From the NCBI GenBank assembly GCA_023362775.1, contig JALMGJ010000020.1, forward strand, positions 3,224,001 to 3,288,000: a stretch of DNA of 64,000 bases. Reading direction: 5' to 3'. Position 1 is the stretch's first letter. The number at the start of each line of letters is the position of its first letter. Position numbers and translations under genes: made by a program. This stretch comes from Charina bottae (Eukaryota > Chordata > Lepidosauria > Squamata > Charinaidae). The notes under the pieces are model-generated. The model worked only from the letters and a program-made list of their open reading frames with translations, searched no databases and was not told the DNA's origin. This document shows positions 43,812 to 56,554 of this stretch, in pieces.

Positions 43812-44173
43812 GCCATATCCCGCCTGCAAACCTGCCCCCCTGTCCGTGCGATTGGCTCCTGCTGCAAACCCCGCCCCCAGTCTGCGCGATTGGCTCCCGC
43901 CTGCAAACCCTGCCCCCCCATCCACGTGATTGGCTCCCGCTTGGAAACCCCGCCCCCGTCTGCACGATTGTCTCCCACCTGCAAACCCTGCCCCCTCCCC
44001 TTGCGAATAGCTCCTGCCTCAAACCCCGCCCCCATCTGTGCAATTGGCTCCCACCTGCAAACCCCGCCCCCCCATCCGCGCAATTGGCTCCCGCTTGCAA
44101 ACCCCACCCCCTGGCCCGTGGAAAAATTGTCTTCCATGGAACCAGTTTCAACCAAAAAGGTTGGGGACCCCTG
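43812..44173 (-). mobile_element. hAT MITE family 2, copy 2, with 8-unit internal repeat
   Basis: The right end (aaaaaggttggggacccctg) is the same terminus as the element at 19746, reversed. The left terminus is missing. The interior is eight ~39-bp units (gattggctcccgcctgcaaa + ccccgccccc). Confidence 0.8.
43819..44112. repeat. ~39-bp minisatellite, 8 units
   Basis: C-rich units with cgattggctcccgcctgc; each has a CCAAT-box-like attgg on the + strand. Confidence 0.88.
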
Positions 44174-44175
44174 TT

Positions 44176-45764
44176 TTAGAATTCAAAGCGATCTGTAAAG
44201 AAATACGAAATGTTACTTTAAGTCATCATAACTCCCACCCAGAATACCTGACTATTATTTATGTCAGCTAGAGGTTTTGGTAGTCCACTTCAAAATATTT
44301 GGAGGGCATCTAGTTGCCTAACCCTGCACTAACCTCATAACCAATAATAATTTCATCAAAGAGCAGCATTCTTGTGAAAATTGCCTTTAGCAGGAGAAGA
44401 GCATGGTGGCTTGTTATCTTAATATTACCCACAAGAAAACATGTATCCTAAAGCAATTTATCAAAATGTGTTTAAACAAGCATCAGTAACTGTAAACACA
44501 TCCAGAGATGATAGCATCGCATCTGCCGTCTGGTATATTCTTCCCTGGAATACTTTTAGATTGAGCTTATGTAGCTGCAATCATGTTGAGATCTGTGCAG
44601 TGCTGCTAGAGGAGTCATGGAAAAATATCCTTGGTGCACTTCAAACAAAAATGAAGGCTTTGTGATTTACTAATAGGATGGCTCTTGGGCATTCTTATAA
44701 AAGAGAAAGTGTTAGTTTAATTTTGGCATTTGGTATTAGCACTTAGAGCTTTAAACATCAAAATACTCCCTTATATGTAACATAGATATATATTCCTGAA
44801 TATATTTTATAAAATATATTTTAAAAAATAAAAATATTTTTTCTTGAAAAAGTTTTTGAAGAAATTGGGAAGTCACCCAGCAGTCTTTCATAATGAACCC
44901 CACAGTTGGTTTAATGTCTCTTTCCTAAGGCCTATAAAAACTAATTTAATTCCTGCTATTTCTGCAAAACCTTGATAACTAATGTGCACCTTTTGATGGA
45001 TACATAGCATTTAAAGCGTTGGAATTGTTTTGGCCTCCCAAGAGGGAGCATAAGTCCAACAACTTGCTCAATTTAGGAATCCACTAAAACATCCCTCACA
45101 GGTGGCCATCATAGAATGGAAAACCATTTAAAGTTGTTTTAAGGACTTCCGATAATCTTTTTTCAAGCAAACATCCAATGATACATCTCTCCAGGCCCCA
45201 CAGACTCCACTAGACATTGTGTGATATTTCAGTACTTAGGAGGAAGGAAGGATTAAGGAAAACAACTGAACACTGCAACAGTCTTGTGATGACCTTAACC
45301 ATCATCCGGAATACTGTGATTAGAAACTAGTCCCAAAGCTCCATTCCTCATTTTATTCCTCCCTCTTTTACCTTGAAGGAGCCTGTTGAATCAGGAGAAA
45401 GGTCCAGCATTCTGCATCTCACAGTGGCCAAGTTCTGTTTCCTACCTTTGGCATTTTATTTAAAAGTAGACAGCCATCAAGACTCATATTTACTAATAGC
45501 TTGTATCCTCCAGGAATTTTTCTAGCACCTATTTAAAACCATCTGCCTTGTAAAAAAAATGTAATAAATTCCAAAATCGAACTGCTTTATAATTAAATAC
45601 CTTTTTATTGGTCACGAATCTTGTGCGTTTAGCTTCAATTGATGATCCCAAGATTTAATACTGCAAGAAGTAGAGAGTTTATGTCTCTTATTTTGACTCT
45701 TGTTACCTGCCTATGTGTAAAACTGAAACACCTGCTTTTTCATTATGGTGATACCATTTTATAC
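44176..45764. other. no recognised feature
   Basis: 1.6 kb AT-rich, unassigned. Confidence 0.45.
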
Positions 45765-45838
45765 TTTTTATTTATTTTATAATTCAAATTTTGCCACCGC
45801 CCATCTCCCCCAGAAAAGGGGAACTCTGGGCGGTTTTA
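45765..45838 (-). mobile_element. L2-type LINE 3' tail fragment
   Basis: gccaccgcccatctccccca ... ggggaactctgggcggtt is the L2 3' end in reverse. Confidence 0.7.
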
Positions 45839-46559
45839 TACTTCTCTTTCACAAATAGATGGAACTTTGGCCAAGACAACTCACCGCCTCTTTTCCACTG
45901 ATGAGAAGGCAGTAGAGCGTTTATGCAAGCGTAGTGTGCTTTCCAAACTTAATTCAGTCATGATAAAGCAGAAGTCAAGAATGAAAAGGTTTTGGTTCAT
46001 TTCTGTCCTAAGGATTTAAAAAATAAAAATCGTTGAGCTACAATTTTATACACAGTGCCATCACTGCAAGGAGATGGAAATGAAAAAAAGGAGAACCAGC
46101 CTTGCCTCCTCTTTTTGAGGACAGGGCTGATGCAAATATGGGACTTGTGGAAGATATTGTTGAAACGGGTAAGATGTGCAAATAATGAGAGCAAGTGGAC
46201 AAAATGGAGGCAGGATTGGGGAGAAGCCTCTGGCACCACTTCAACATGAAATAACATGCTAGCCTGCCTTCCTCCAGGTGTAGAGGGTGAGTGTATGTAA
46301 TGGAGAACCTCCTTTATCTCTGAAGGCTTTTTGTGCAAACAGGGATGCAGAAAAATCAAGATCCTCAGCCGTCCACTGCAGACACAGACTCTCCAAACCT
46401 GAAAGGGAACTAGAGGAGAATAAAACTAGCACACTGATCAGAACCAGAAGTCTAAGCATACTTATATCTGAGTAAGATCTGGACAACTCAGTGGGACTTT
46501 CTACAGAGCAAGTGCTTCTTATATTTGAAGCCAAAGGCATCACCCTGTTTCCTTTTATG
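45839..46559. other. no recognised feature
   Basis: Unassigned; several overlapping short ORFs without family signatures. Confidence 0.4.
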
Positions 46560-46765
46560 AATCAGAGAAAGAAAGGATGGGAAAGGACCTTGGAAATCAC
46601 TTAGTCCAACCCTTTGCTCAGTATGAGAGTCTACCACTACAGTGTTCCTCTTCAACTGAGATCTTCACACAGAGGCGGCAAATGCTTTAGCAGATCCTGC
46701 TCTGAGCAGGGGGGTTGGTTTAGATTACATGGGATATCACTTCCATCTCTGATTTTATGAAGTTT
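46560..46765. mobile_element. CR1 LINE 3'-end relics
   Basis: gggaaaggaccttggaaatcacttagtccaaccc resembles a CR1 3' end on the - strand. ggggttggtttagattac ... ttccatctctgattttatg resembles one on the + strand. Confidence 0.5.
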
Positions 46766-47671
46766 CCGAGGGCTACAAAGAAGTGATTTGTATATTCAGG
46801 TTGAATTCCCATTTCAACCTGCAGTGTTCTTACTGAATTTTACTGAACTACATATTCCTTCAAAATATACCCAACGATCTTCGTATATGCTAACTGCTTC
46901 AAGGATATAACATTCTTTTTAGTGGAAAGGTTGTTTGATCCCCTCACTAGAAGAATGGCTAAATTGTGAGAATATGCTTTCATGTCTAGATTAACTTTGT
47001 ATCTTATAAGTAAATCTGATATAGGATTTAATTCAAACTGGAAAACTTTCCTTGACTACAACTTAATGCATGGATTTGTACCACATCCAAAATTTGGGTT
47101 TCTCTATGAATAGAGTCTGTATTTCAATTTTACAAGTTATCCAAATCAGAAGAGACTCTTAGTAACATGGATTTTGTTCATTGTAGCATATAACCTCACT
47201 CGGTGATTTACTGCATAGTGTGTTGACCATGGTTCTTGCTATTCATGTTTAGCTTAGAGCTTAATAGCAATTTTTAATTGTTTAAAACTATCATATATTC
47301 AGTTAGTCATAATTAATTAGTGATGTACTAGAAAACTATAATCTCTGTAACATCTTTAATCCCTTGTTTATTCATTTGTATTTTATTCTGTTACCTTCTT
47401 CTAGTTTCTTTTTTATGTCTGTTTACATATCTGCTTTAAAATGTCTAATTAAAAAACCAAAAACCAAAAGTGATTTAGGGCTGCAGGAAGCCCCAGTCCA
47501 CCCCATCTTAAATATACTGTATCAGCAACAAAGAAGAGTATCCCCTTTTTAATACTGTCAATTCCCAATTAACTAACCTCTATTTAACAGACTTTGGATA
47601 CAGTAGATAGAATCTGAGCCTGAAATAATGGACAAGACTGTTAAATCAAGGTTCTACTCTTTGGGGAAAAT
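46766..47671. other. no recognised feature
   Basis: Unassigned AT-rich sequence. Confidence 0.45.
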
Positions 47672-47806
47672 ATGTCTATGAAGGTTCTCAGTCATCCAGG
47701 TGGAATTGTCTGTAGCTTGAATCATGTCAACTGGATTTCTATTTTCTCAGTGGAAACGTTTCGCTCCTTATCCAAGGAGCTTCTTCAGTCTGAGCAAAGT
47801 TAGTAA
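47672..47806 (-). mobile_element. solo Penelope family 2 terminal repeat
   Basis: Only the terminal-repeat part with its hammerhead-like motif (47743-47799, - strand) and the tatgtctatgaaggttctc flank. No coding part adjoins. Confidence 0.8.
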
Positions 47807-47810
47807 TGGA

Positions 47811-48339
47811 AAGGTTATGGAAGATGGGGGGAGGTGTGCAGGCCAGCAGAAAGGCACTGGGCGGATCAGGAAGGTGCACATCTGACCTCTATATTCCTTA
47901 GGAAAACTGAAAATATCTCATTCCACAGTAGGTTCAAAATTATTGTCATAACAATAGGACCAAAAGTAGTAATGAGTAATGAGATCACAGTAGCTCTTCC
48001 TCTACTGTGGAGGTTCCAGCTACCCCTGTCAAGTTTTGAAAAATTATCTTTTTACAGTGAAACCCATTACAAGGTTTATCTTGACTAGCATAAGTAGACA
48101 TCTCATTCTATCCTTTTTTCCTATTATTTTTTCCTTCACTAATCCTTCTAAACAATGTACTATTATACTTGTACACCAGTCCTTAGCTCTGCCTGCCATA
48201 TTCTTAGATCTTACCCTGTAATTTTCTGCTTATTTTTTTTAGCAAACGCACAAAAATCCACCTGATTCCATCAAAATAGCCGCCATGGCAGGTTGTACCC
48301 TAACACCTCTCCTGCCTTTCTGGATGCTTTTATCATACT
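47811..48339. other. no recognised feature
   Basis: Unassigned. Confidence 0.45.
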
Positions 48340-48545
48340 AGTAGAAGCCAGATGCAATTCCAGATGGTGGTTGTCACCTTTAAGGCCCTATATGGGTCCG
48401 GACCTGTTTATCTGAGAGGCTGCCTTCTCCTGTTTTGTTCCTCCCATTCAACCAGATAAAATAAAGTATTTTTTATTGTAGAAGTTTGTTATTGCCTTTT
48501 TGTTAGCTGCCAAGAGTCAATTTATGATTGAGGCAGGATACAAGT

Positions 48546-48548
<3 letters not shown>

Positions 48549-48587
<39 letters not shown>
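48549..48587 (+). repeat. (AAT)n microsatellite
   Basis: About 13 units, at the tail of an L2/SINE-like end. Confidence 0.95.
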
Positions 48588-48589
48588 GA

Positions 48590-48724
48590 TTTTTATCCCA
48601 CCTTTTTTATCTATAACTCAAGGTGACAAACATACCTAATATTCCTGCCTTATATTTTCCCCACAACAACAACCCTGTGAGGGGGGTTGGGCTGAGAGAG
48701 AGGGACTGGCCCAAAGTCACCCAG
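48590..48724 (-). mobile_element. SINE-T fragment
   Basis: ttttccccacaacaacaacc and ggctgagagagagggactgg. Confidence 0.7.
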
Positions 48725-49532
48725 CATAAATACATAAAATACATAACTCCCTTCTTCCAGGTCCTATCCCTATAGGATTATTACCTAGAGGTGGGTGTTC
48801 TCAATGCCTGCCCCTTTTGGAGCTCCCTTCCAGTGGGAATTCAGTCAGCTTTGTCCCTCCCAGCCTTCAACAAAGATCTGGACCTACTTGTTCTGCTCTC
48901 TGACTGGAAGGTGGGGTTGCTGGCCCTTTTTGTTTCTTTGCTTGCTTTGTTTTGCTTATATGGATAGGGGTTTTATGGGGGACGGGGGAGTTTACATGTT
49001 CTTATTGTTAGCCCCTTAGACCATGCGGGTGGCATACAAACGATGCAAACAAATAAATAAAATGCAGACATAAGGTGGGCTCACTTTTTTGTTTTGAATA
49101 TCACTGGATACTTCCAACTGCAGCTTTCATTCAGGAATCACCCTGCCTTACTCACAAAAAGTTATGGCTTGTCTAGGTACTATTATAACAGACTTCACAC
49201 CAGGCAGGGCAATAAAGTTCACTCTCTAGAATCTGGACATTCAATAACAGTAGAAACTTCACAGATTCACCATAGCTAGACCAGTTGCTTTATTGCAAAG
49301 AAGAAAAAAGTCTTACATAAGCAGAAAATGAGCCTACTGTGGATTACAGGAGTCAAGCCTTGTATATAGGGCAGCTGCAGGGTTTCCATCCTAAGCCTTT
49401 CCCTCCTGCCCTTTCAGGTCAGCTGACTTTTGCCTGTCCTTTTTCTGGCCAGGAGCTTCACCACCATTTGTTCCTAATTTATAGAAAGATTCTGCCTGGG
49501 TTGAGAATTGTTGGTTCCCACCTGGCTACCTC

Positions 49533-49884
49533 CTATTTTATTTTATTTTATTTTATTTTATTTTATTTTATTTTATTTTATTTTATTTTATTTTATTTTA
49601 TTTTATTTTATTTTATTATTTTATTTTATTTTATTATTTTATTTTATTTTATTTATTTTATTTTATTTTATTATTTTATTTTATTTTATTTTATTTTATT
49701 TTATTTTATTTTATTTTATTTTATTTTATTTTATTATTTTATTTATTTTATTTTATTTTATTTTATTTTATTTTATTATTTTATTTTATTTTATTTTATT
49801 TTATTTTATTTTATTTTATTATTTTATTTTATTTTATTTTATTTTATTATTTTATTTTTATTTTATTATTTATTTTATTTTATT
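49533..49884 (+). repeat. (TTTTA)n microsatellite, ~350 bp
   Basis: About 70 pentamers with occasional 4-nt units. Adjoins an L2-type 3' tail, a likely seed. Long F/I/L/Y ORFs here are artefacts. Confidence 0.97.
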
Positions 49885-49950
49885 TCTTATTTATACCCCG
49901 CCTATCCCCTCCCTAATGGAGGGCTCTAGGCGGCTTACAATCATGTAAAT
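49885..49950 (-). mobile_element. L2-type LINE 3' tail fragment
   Basis: ataccccgcctatcccctcc ... gagggctctaggcggcttac, the L2/CR1-type 3' tail in reverse. Confidence 0.65.
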
Positions 49951-49989
49951 ACATATATTATACAATCACATATTATTACAATTTTTACC

Positions 49990-50185
49990 GTGCGATAGGG
50001 AGGAGGAGAGGGAACCGGCTCTTCAGCTGCAGGCATCGGACTACATGCCCCAGAATGCCTCGCTCCGCGCCGGCTGCTGACGTCCAGGAAGTTGTTGTTC
50101 CGGATCCGTCGTCCTCCGCCGCCATTATCGGGATTCTCCAGGTCTTCTTGGTTCGAGGACGACCCTCCGATGGACGCCAGCAAAT
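49990..50185 (+). promoter_or_regulatory. CpG-rich promoter-like block
   Basis: A CpG-rich island in AT-rich surroundings. It has ACTACATGCCCCAGAATGC (50040-50058), a good match to the ZNF143/THAP11 site; TGACGT (50078); TTCCGG (50098), an ETS core in reverse; and GCCGCCATTAT (50118), a YY1-like site near a likely transcription start. An ATG in fair context at 50170 opens a short frame (MDASKLTH) followed by GTGAGT, but that GTGAGT lies at the edge of the neighbouring SINE. This set is typical of TATA-less housekeeping promoters. No downstream gene is recognised. Confidence 0.5.
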
Positions 50186-50345
50186 TGACCCACGTGAGTG
50201 GTACCCAATTTATCTACTCGCTTTCAGCTTTCGACCTGTTGGGTGGACAGAAGCCAGGGTGAATGGTGAGAGCTCACCTCGCCATGCGGTTTCGAACTGC
50301 CAACCTTGTGGTCGGCAGTCTAACGGCTCAGCGGGTTAAACCCTA
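50186..50345 (-). mobile_element. tRNA-derived SINE related to Sauria SINE, 3'-truncated
   Basis: On the - strand: ctgagccgttagactgccga head, cagttcgaaaccg B box, and agtagataaattgggtacc body. The usual BovB-like tail is absent. Confidence 0.65.
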
Positions 50346-50506
50346 CCCTTTCCTTTTGTTAACCTCCTACCCTCCTACCCTTTTGTTAGCGCTCCTACCC
50401 TTTCCTTTTGTTAACCAAACCTTTACAATTTCCATTAAAATAAAATAGAAATGTTTCTGAATTATCTTTACTTTTTTCAGATCTATGGTGGTGGTAAAAT
50501 ATTTTA

Positions 50507-50915
50507 TAGGTAGTCCTCACTTAACAACCATTCGTTTAGTGATGGTTTGGACTTACAATGGTGTTGAAAAAAACGACTTACGACCGGTTCACATTTATGT
50601 CCATCGTAGCGTCCCTGCAGTCACGTGATCATGATTTGGTTGCTTGGCAAACCGGTTCACATTTATGACCATCGCAGCATCCCGTGGTCATGTGATTGCC
50701 ATTTTCAACCTTCCTGGCTGGCTTCTGGCAAGCAAAATCAATGGGGAACCACATGATTTGCTTACTGACCATGTGGTTCGTTTAGCGCCTGCAGTGATTC
50801 GCTTAATGACAACTGCAAAAAAAGTTGTAAAATCAGGTCAGATTTGCTTAATGACCGCTTTGCTTAGCAACCAAAATTCCAGTCCCAATTGTGATTGTTA
50901 AGCGAGGACTACCTG
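50507..50915. mobile_element. pogo/Tigger-like MITE, copy 3
   Basis: Ends (T)AGGTAGTCCTCACTTAAC and GTTAAGCGAGGACTACCTG, flanked by TA. Same internal organisation as the copy at 1640. Confidence 0.8.
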
Positions 50916-50917
50916 TA

Positions 50918-52155
50918 TTACACATGTGTCTGAATTTTGCCAGTCTAGTGTCTGCAGCATAGGACTCAACTGATCAGGGATATCCACAAAGGGGTTCCAA
51001 AAAGTCTAGACGGTGGCTGGAACTGTGCAATTCAAGCCCTACCCCCACCCCTTTTTTACATACATCACATGCAACACACATAAAAAGGGACAGCCGGGGC
51101 TTCAGTTGCATGGTTGTAGTTGCCTTCCTGACTTTCCTTTAACCTCCCCTGAAGAAAACCTTCAGCCATTTGTTGGTCTCCCAGCTGGCCAATAGCCGAG
51201 TGCTAGATTCTTTGAGCTCTCAGTGATTGTAAATTAACAAAAAACCCTTCAACACCTCAACAAAAATGAAATAAATGTACCTGCTTGTTTCCCTCCCAAT
51301 GGTCCTGGTTTTTGTCATTTGTCCACAAACCCCTTGGAGAGGCTGCTAAACGGAGGGGCAGGTGAGTTACTGTAAACGCTCCACGTGAGCCCCCCTGGAT
51401 GCAGCAGCCCTGTCCACGTGGTGACAAAGTAGCACTGCTGGAGAAGCCCTAAGGCTGCGGGGAAAATCACACACACACAACAAGGTAGAACAAACATGGG
51501 GGTTATTTTATCTAATAGAAAAAAGGCCCTTTCCACAGCTGGGAGCTTCATAATAATAGTAGCAGTGTTGGCAAAACAGCAACATTTTAATTTAATTTTA
51601 AATTTTTTAAAAATTTTAAATGGAAAGACAAAATAGCCCTATAATGTCTTTCAATTGGTAATACCAGGAGGCATGTATCCAAAATGTCCTTTATGCGGCT
51701 GAAGATCTGGATTAGTAATTGGATGTTTCCTATTGTAAGCCATGATTAAAAAACCAGAGGTTTTCCTGGCAGGAGCATCATAAGCCTTCAGAAAGGAAAA
51801 ATTATAAGGAGAAAGAAGGTTGAAGTTTGATGGAAATGTTTCAGTAAAGCTCTCCATACGTAAGTAAATGTGACCTGGGGAGTTATTAAAATAATCTCTT
51901 TTGCAGAATACTAAATAAATATTTTAAAATGTATTTTAATAGCAGAAAGTAAATAATCCAGTAAGTGAAGCTGAATGGTGGGAGACTCCAGAGAGATCAA
52001 AGAAAGTGTTCAGTGACTGAGACTAGCAGAGCAGATAAGAGTCTAATAGCGGGAAGAACCAAGAGGTCTCTGTAGATATGGCCAACTATATCTTCCCTGC
52101 AATCCATCTTCATCTCTTACCAAGACTTAAAAGGCACAACAGCAGTGCAATACAG
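50918..52155. other. no recognised feature
   Basis: Unassigned. Confidence 0.45.
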
Positions 52156-52159
52156 TACA

Positions 52160-52240
52160 TGCTTATTTATTATTTTCCTGCCTTTCCCCCAAAGGGGCTC
52201 AAAGCAGCAAATGGTGAAAAAATATGAACAGTTTAAACTA
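52160..52240 (-). mobile_element. L2/CR1-type 3' tail scrap
   Basis: ttatttattattttcctgcc ... ccccaaaggggctcaaagcagc resembles the reversed 3' end of L2-type LINEs. Confidence 0.5.
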
Positions 52241-52244
52241 TGAA

Positions 52245-53739
<1,495 letters not shown>

Positions 53740-54129
53740 TGTGTTTGTGTGAGACAGGCTTGGTTGAAACCCCGTATTTCCAACAGTTTTAAAGCAATGT
53801 CCAGGAAGCTGTGGGCAGATCTCACCTACCGTGGGTCACTTGACTGCACCATGGACAGAATGGGTCGTGAACCACATCAGATTTTACACACCTGGCAACT
53901 GCTACTGGATGCTGCTGACTTAGACGAGAAAACATTAACGTCGGTACAGCTAAGGATGACATAAGGTTATCTTGCTCATAGGTTGGGACAAGATGAGGGC
54001 ACTCTCATGGGGACCCAGTTAAAGAAAAAGCACCTGCCAGGGAACATTCTTAGGTGGCAGCAGTGGCCAGAGAAAGCTGGGAGTCAAGGAAAGCTCTCAG
54101 GCTAGGGCTCATTCCAGGAAAGTGCAACC

Positions 54130-55300
54130 CTTCAGAACAGGCTGAACCCCTCCCCAAAGGTCTGGTTTTTGACTGACCATTTGCACTTCTGGATTTAATT
54201 TCAGCTTGTTCACTCCCATCCAGCCTATGTCAACCAGTCAAAGGATTCAGCTGTGTTCTTGGATGGCAAGGAGCAGTAACATCCTTAAATGGCATTCTGG
54301 TAGCACGCACTGCAAAGCTTCCAGGGGCTTTGTAGCTCCTGAATGAGTAGCTGAATGAACAAGATGGAATTCTTTGGGACACTCTTGGCCAATGATCTCC
54401 CTGCTGAACTGTAATCTGTCATCACCACATTCTGGGCATAGAAAAGACTGGAAACACTATATAAGGGTCCCCAAAGCCAAGCAAACCAGAAGCATATAAA
54501 ACTTGCTGATATAAAACGTTACCATGTGGCCCAAGGGAACTAGTTGGGTCTATTCCCCTCATCCAGTTCCTAATATAGGTTATCTACCAAGATGACCAAG
54601 CAGCATCAGTCCCATTCCAGCTGAAAGCCTAATTGATAATCAGCATCTTCCAATTGTGTTTGGAGTTGCGAGACACTTTTTCTATCAGCTTATCGCAAAA
54701 TGATATATCTGAGACAAGCAGTTCTGGGTCAAGATGAGGTCAACCATTATTTTATCATAGTCTCCCTCAGGTAAAGAGGAACACACCCCTTTTTCCAAGG
54801 AAATATTTATTTTCTCCTCCAGCCATAGGCCAATGGTTCCTTGGCCAAATTAATCAGCCAAGTGGGGCAAAAGCTGTGTCAACAGCTCCAGATATCTTGT
54901 TCACATCCTGAAGATCTACATGTTGAAAAGAGTCCAAAGCAGCAGGACAATAATTGCCAAGGTTACATCACTGCACTCTGCCATGTGTTCCAGTCCAAGT
55001 CAAGATGGATCTGAGTGACTTTATCTGCAAAGAATGCTGCAAACTGCTCACAGTGAGCCACAGATTGCTGGGGCTTCCCCTCCCAAAAACAGCCTCCTGG
55101 AGGATGAACTGCACAGTGTGCAAAAGCAAAACCTTTTCCGTAAGGATGCAGTGGAGGCAGAGAATTAAGCAGGAAGTAAAACATGCTGTATTGGAGAAGA
55201 GCATACTTGGCTTGTTGGAATACAGAAGATTGCAAGCTCTCCCCAAGAATTCTAAGTAAGTACAACAAAGCGGGGGAGGGAAACACTTCATTAGAAAGTT
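54130..55300 (-). mobile_element. L2-type LINE relic
   Basis: On the - strand: CEQFAAFFADKVTQIHLDLD (compare EEFAEHLMDKIARIHSKLD in the L2 at 59 kb), then DISGAVDTAFAPLG, then a decayed FCDKLIEKVSRN (from FLGKIIEKV). Stops throughout. Confidence 0.6.
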
Positions 55301-55302
55301 AT

Positions 55303-55306
<4 letters not shown>

Positions 55307-55336
<30 letters not shown>

Positions 55337-55338
55337 CT
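55307..55338 (+). repeat. (AAC)n microsatellite
   Basis: About ten units. It resembles a BovB/RTE tail but no element adjoins. Confidence 0.9.
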
Positions 55339-55339
55339 G

Positions 55340-56261
55340 AAAGCTAGGCAGACAGGCAAGCCACTTACTAAATGCCAGAAGTGCAGGAGACTTTTTATTT
55401 TCCCTGGGAAACAGCAAAACATCCTTTGAAATCACTTTTCTCTTTTCCTCAGCAGGAATACATTATTGTGAAACACACACAGAGGCAAGTTAGTATCAAG
55501 ATGAAGTGCAATTCCACACAGCCTCCTGGCCTTGGCACAGGGACAACCCTGTTTCCAGAGGACATGCCCACGTGCCATTGCCTGCATCTCCTCATATACC
55601 TGCAGCCGAGGCAGCCTGAGGACAACTGTAAGTGCTTCGCTCTGGCAGTGGTGGCTTCCTTCTTATTCTGCTTCCAGACACTTCATGAGGGCAATGTAGG
55701 GTGCATTGAGGTTCATGGTGAGGTAGCCTGAAATGACCATGTTTGTGCTGGCAAATGTGTGATTTCATGGGTTTTGTCAGTTTCCCCCTTCTGTCCAGTC
55801 CCTGACCTATTCTCCTGCCTCTCAATTCTCCATTTGCTATAGGGGAGACTGGGACCCTAGCTTCCACAACTACTTTTTTCTTCTTTTTTACATGGTTGAC
55901 TGGTCAGTTGAAAGAGTGCGAACCCCTGAAATTGACTAGCCTGTCCCTGGCTCAATGCATGTAGAGGGAAATGTAATCAAAATGACTTATCTTTTGGATT
56001 TCTATAGCCTGCCTGACAGGGAATTCCCTCCCCAGTGGCCACTGCTCCTATAGAAGCCTTGGCTTCCTCTCCTCACATTATGTTGTTCGAGTTCTTAGGG
56101 TACAGTAGTTTACAGCTGTCCCACACTGATTCCCGCAGCTGAACCCCTCTTCAACAGTGCTTATTTAGTGGCTGCAAAAATCTGGATGACCACTAGATGG
56201 CAGTCAAGAGATAAAAATCCCAACCTTTTGCTGCCACTAGTGGTCATTGGGTCAACTCATA
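55340..56261. other. no recognised feature
   Basis: Unassigned. Confidence 0.45.
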
Positions 56262-56269
56262 GTTTCAAG

Positions 56270-56554
56270 CAGGGTTTCTCAAAGAGGGTTCTGCAAGAGG
56301 TCACTAGGGGTTTCCTGAGAGATCACAATTTATTTAAAAAAATATTTCAAATTCGGGCAACTTCACCTTAAAGAGGTAAGTTTCATTCTTTATTTGTAGT
56401 TTAAGAACATTGTTAATGCAGGCCTACCCATGAGATGAATATAATAATTTTGTAACTTCTGGCCTATATTTGAGCCTGAATGTGCAGGGGTTCCCCGAGG
56501 CCTGAAAAATATATTTCAAGGGTTCCTCCAGGGTCAAAAGGTTGAGAAAGGCTG
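56270..56554. mobile_element. hAT MITE family 4
   Basis: CAGGGTTTCTCAAAGAGG ... AAAAGGTTGAGAAAGGCTG with perfect 8-bp duplication GTTTCAAG (56262-56269, 56555-56562). The TSD fits the nTnnnnAn pattern of Ac-type hAT elements rather than the TA-centred pattern of family 1. Confidence 0.87.

Larger units (their letters stand above)
48340..49070 (+). mobile_element. L2-type LINE relics interrupted by a SINE
   Basis: At 48365-48460 tggttgtcacctttaaggcc and ccggacctgtttatctgaga match the L2 C-terminus. At 48760-49070 an L2 3' UTR-like stretch ends in aaataaataaaa. Between them lie an (AAT)n tract and a reverse SINE-T. Confidence 0.6.

Noticed and set aside
49339..49948. Long F/I/L/Y-rich ORFs (up to 196 codons) resembling membrane proteins
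   Set aside because: They are translations of (TTTTA)n, which lacks stops in these frames.
54954..55259. 101-codon ORF with several Cys residues (CKECCKLL, CTVCKSK) looking like a zinc-binding protein
   Set aside because: The opposite strand reads as an L2-type LINE relic (FADKVTQIHLDLD), so the + ORF is a shadow.
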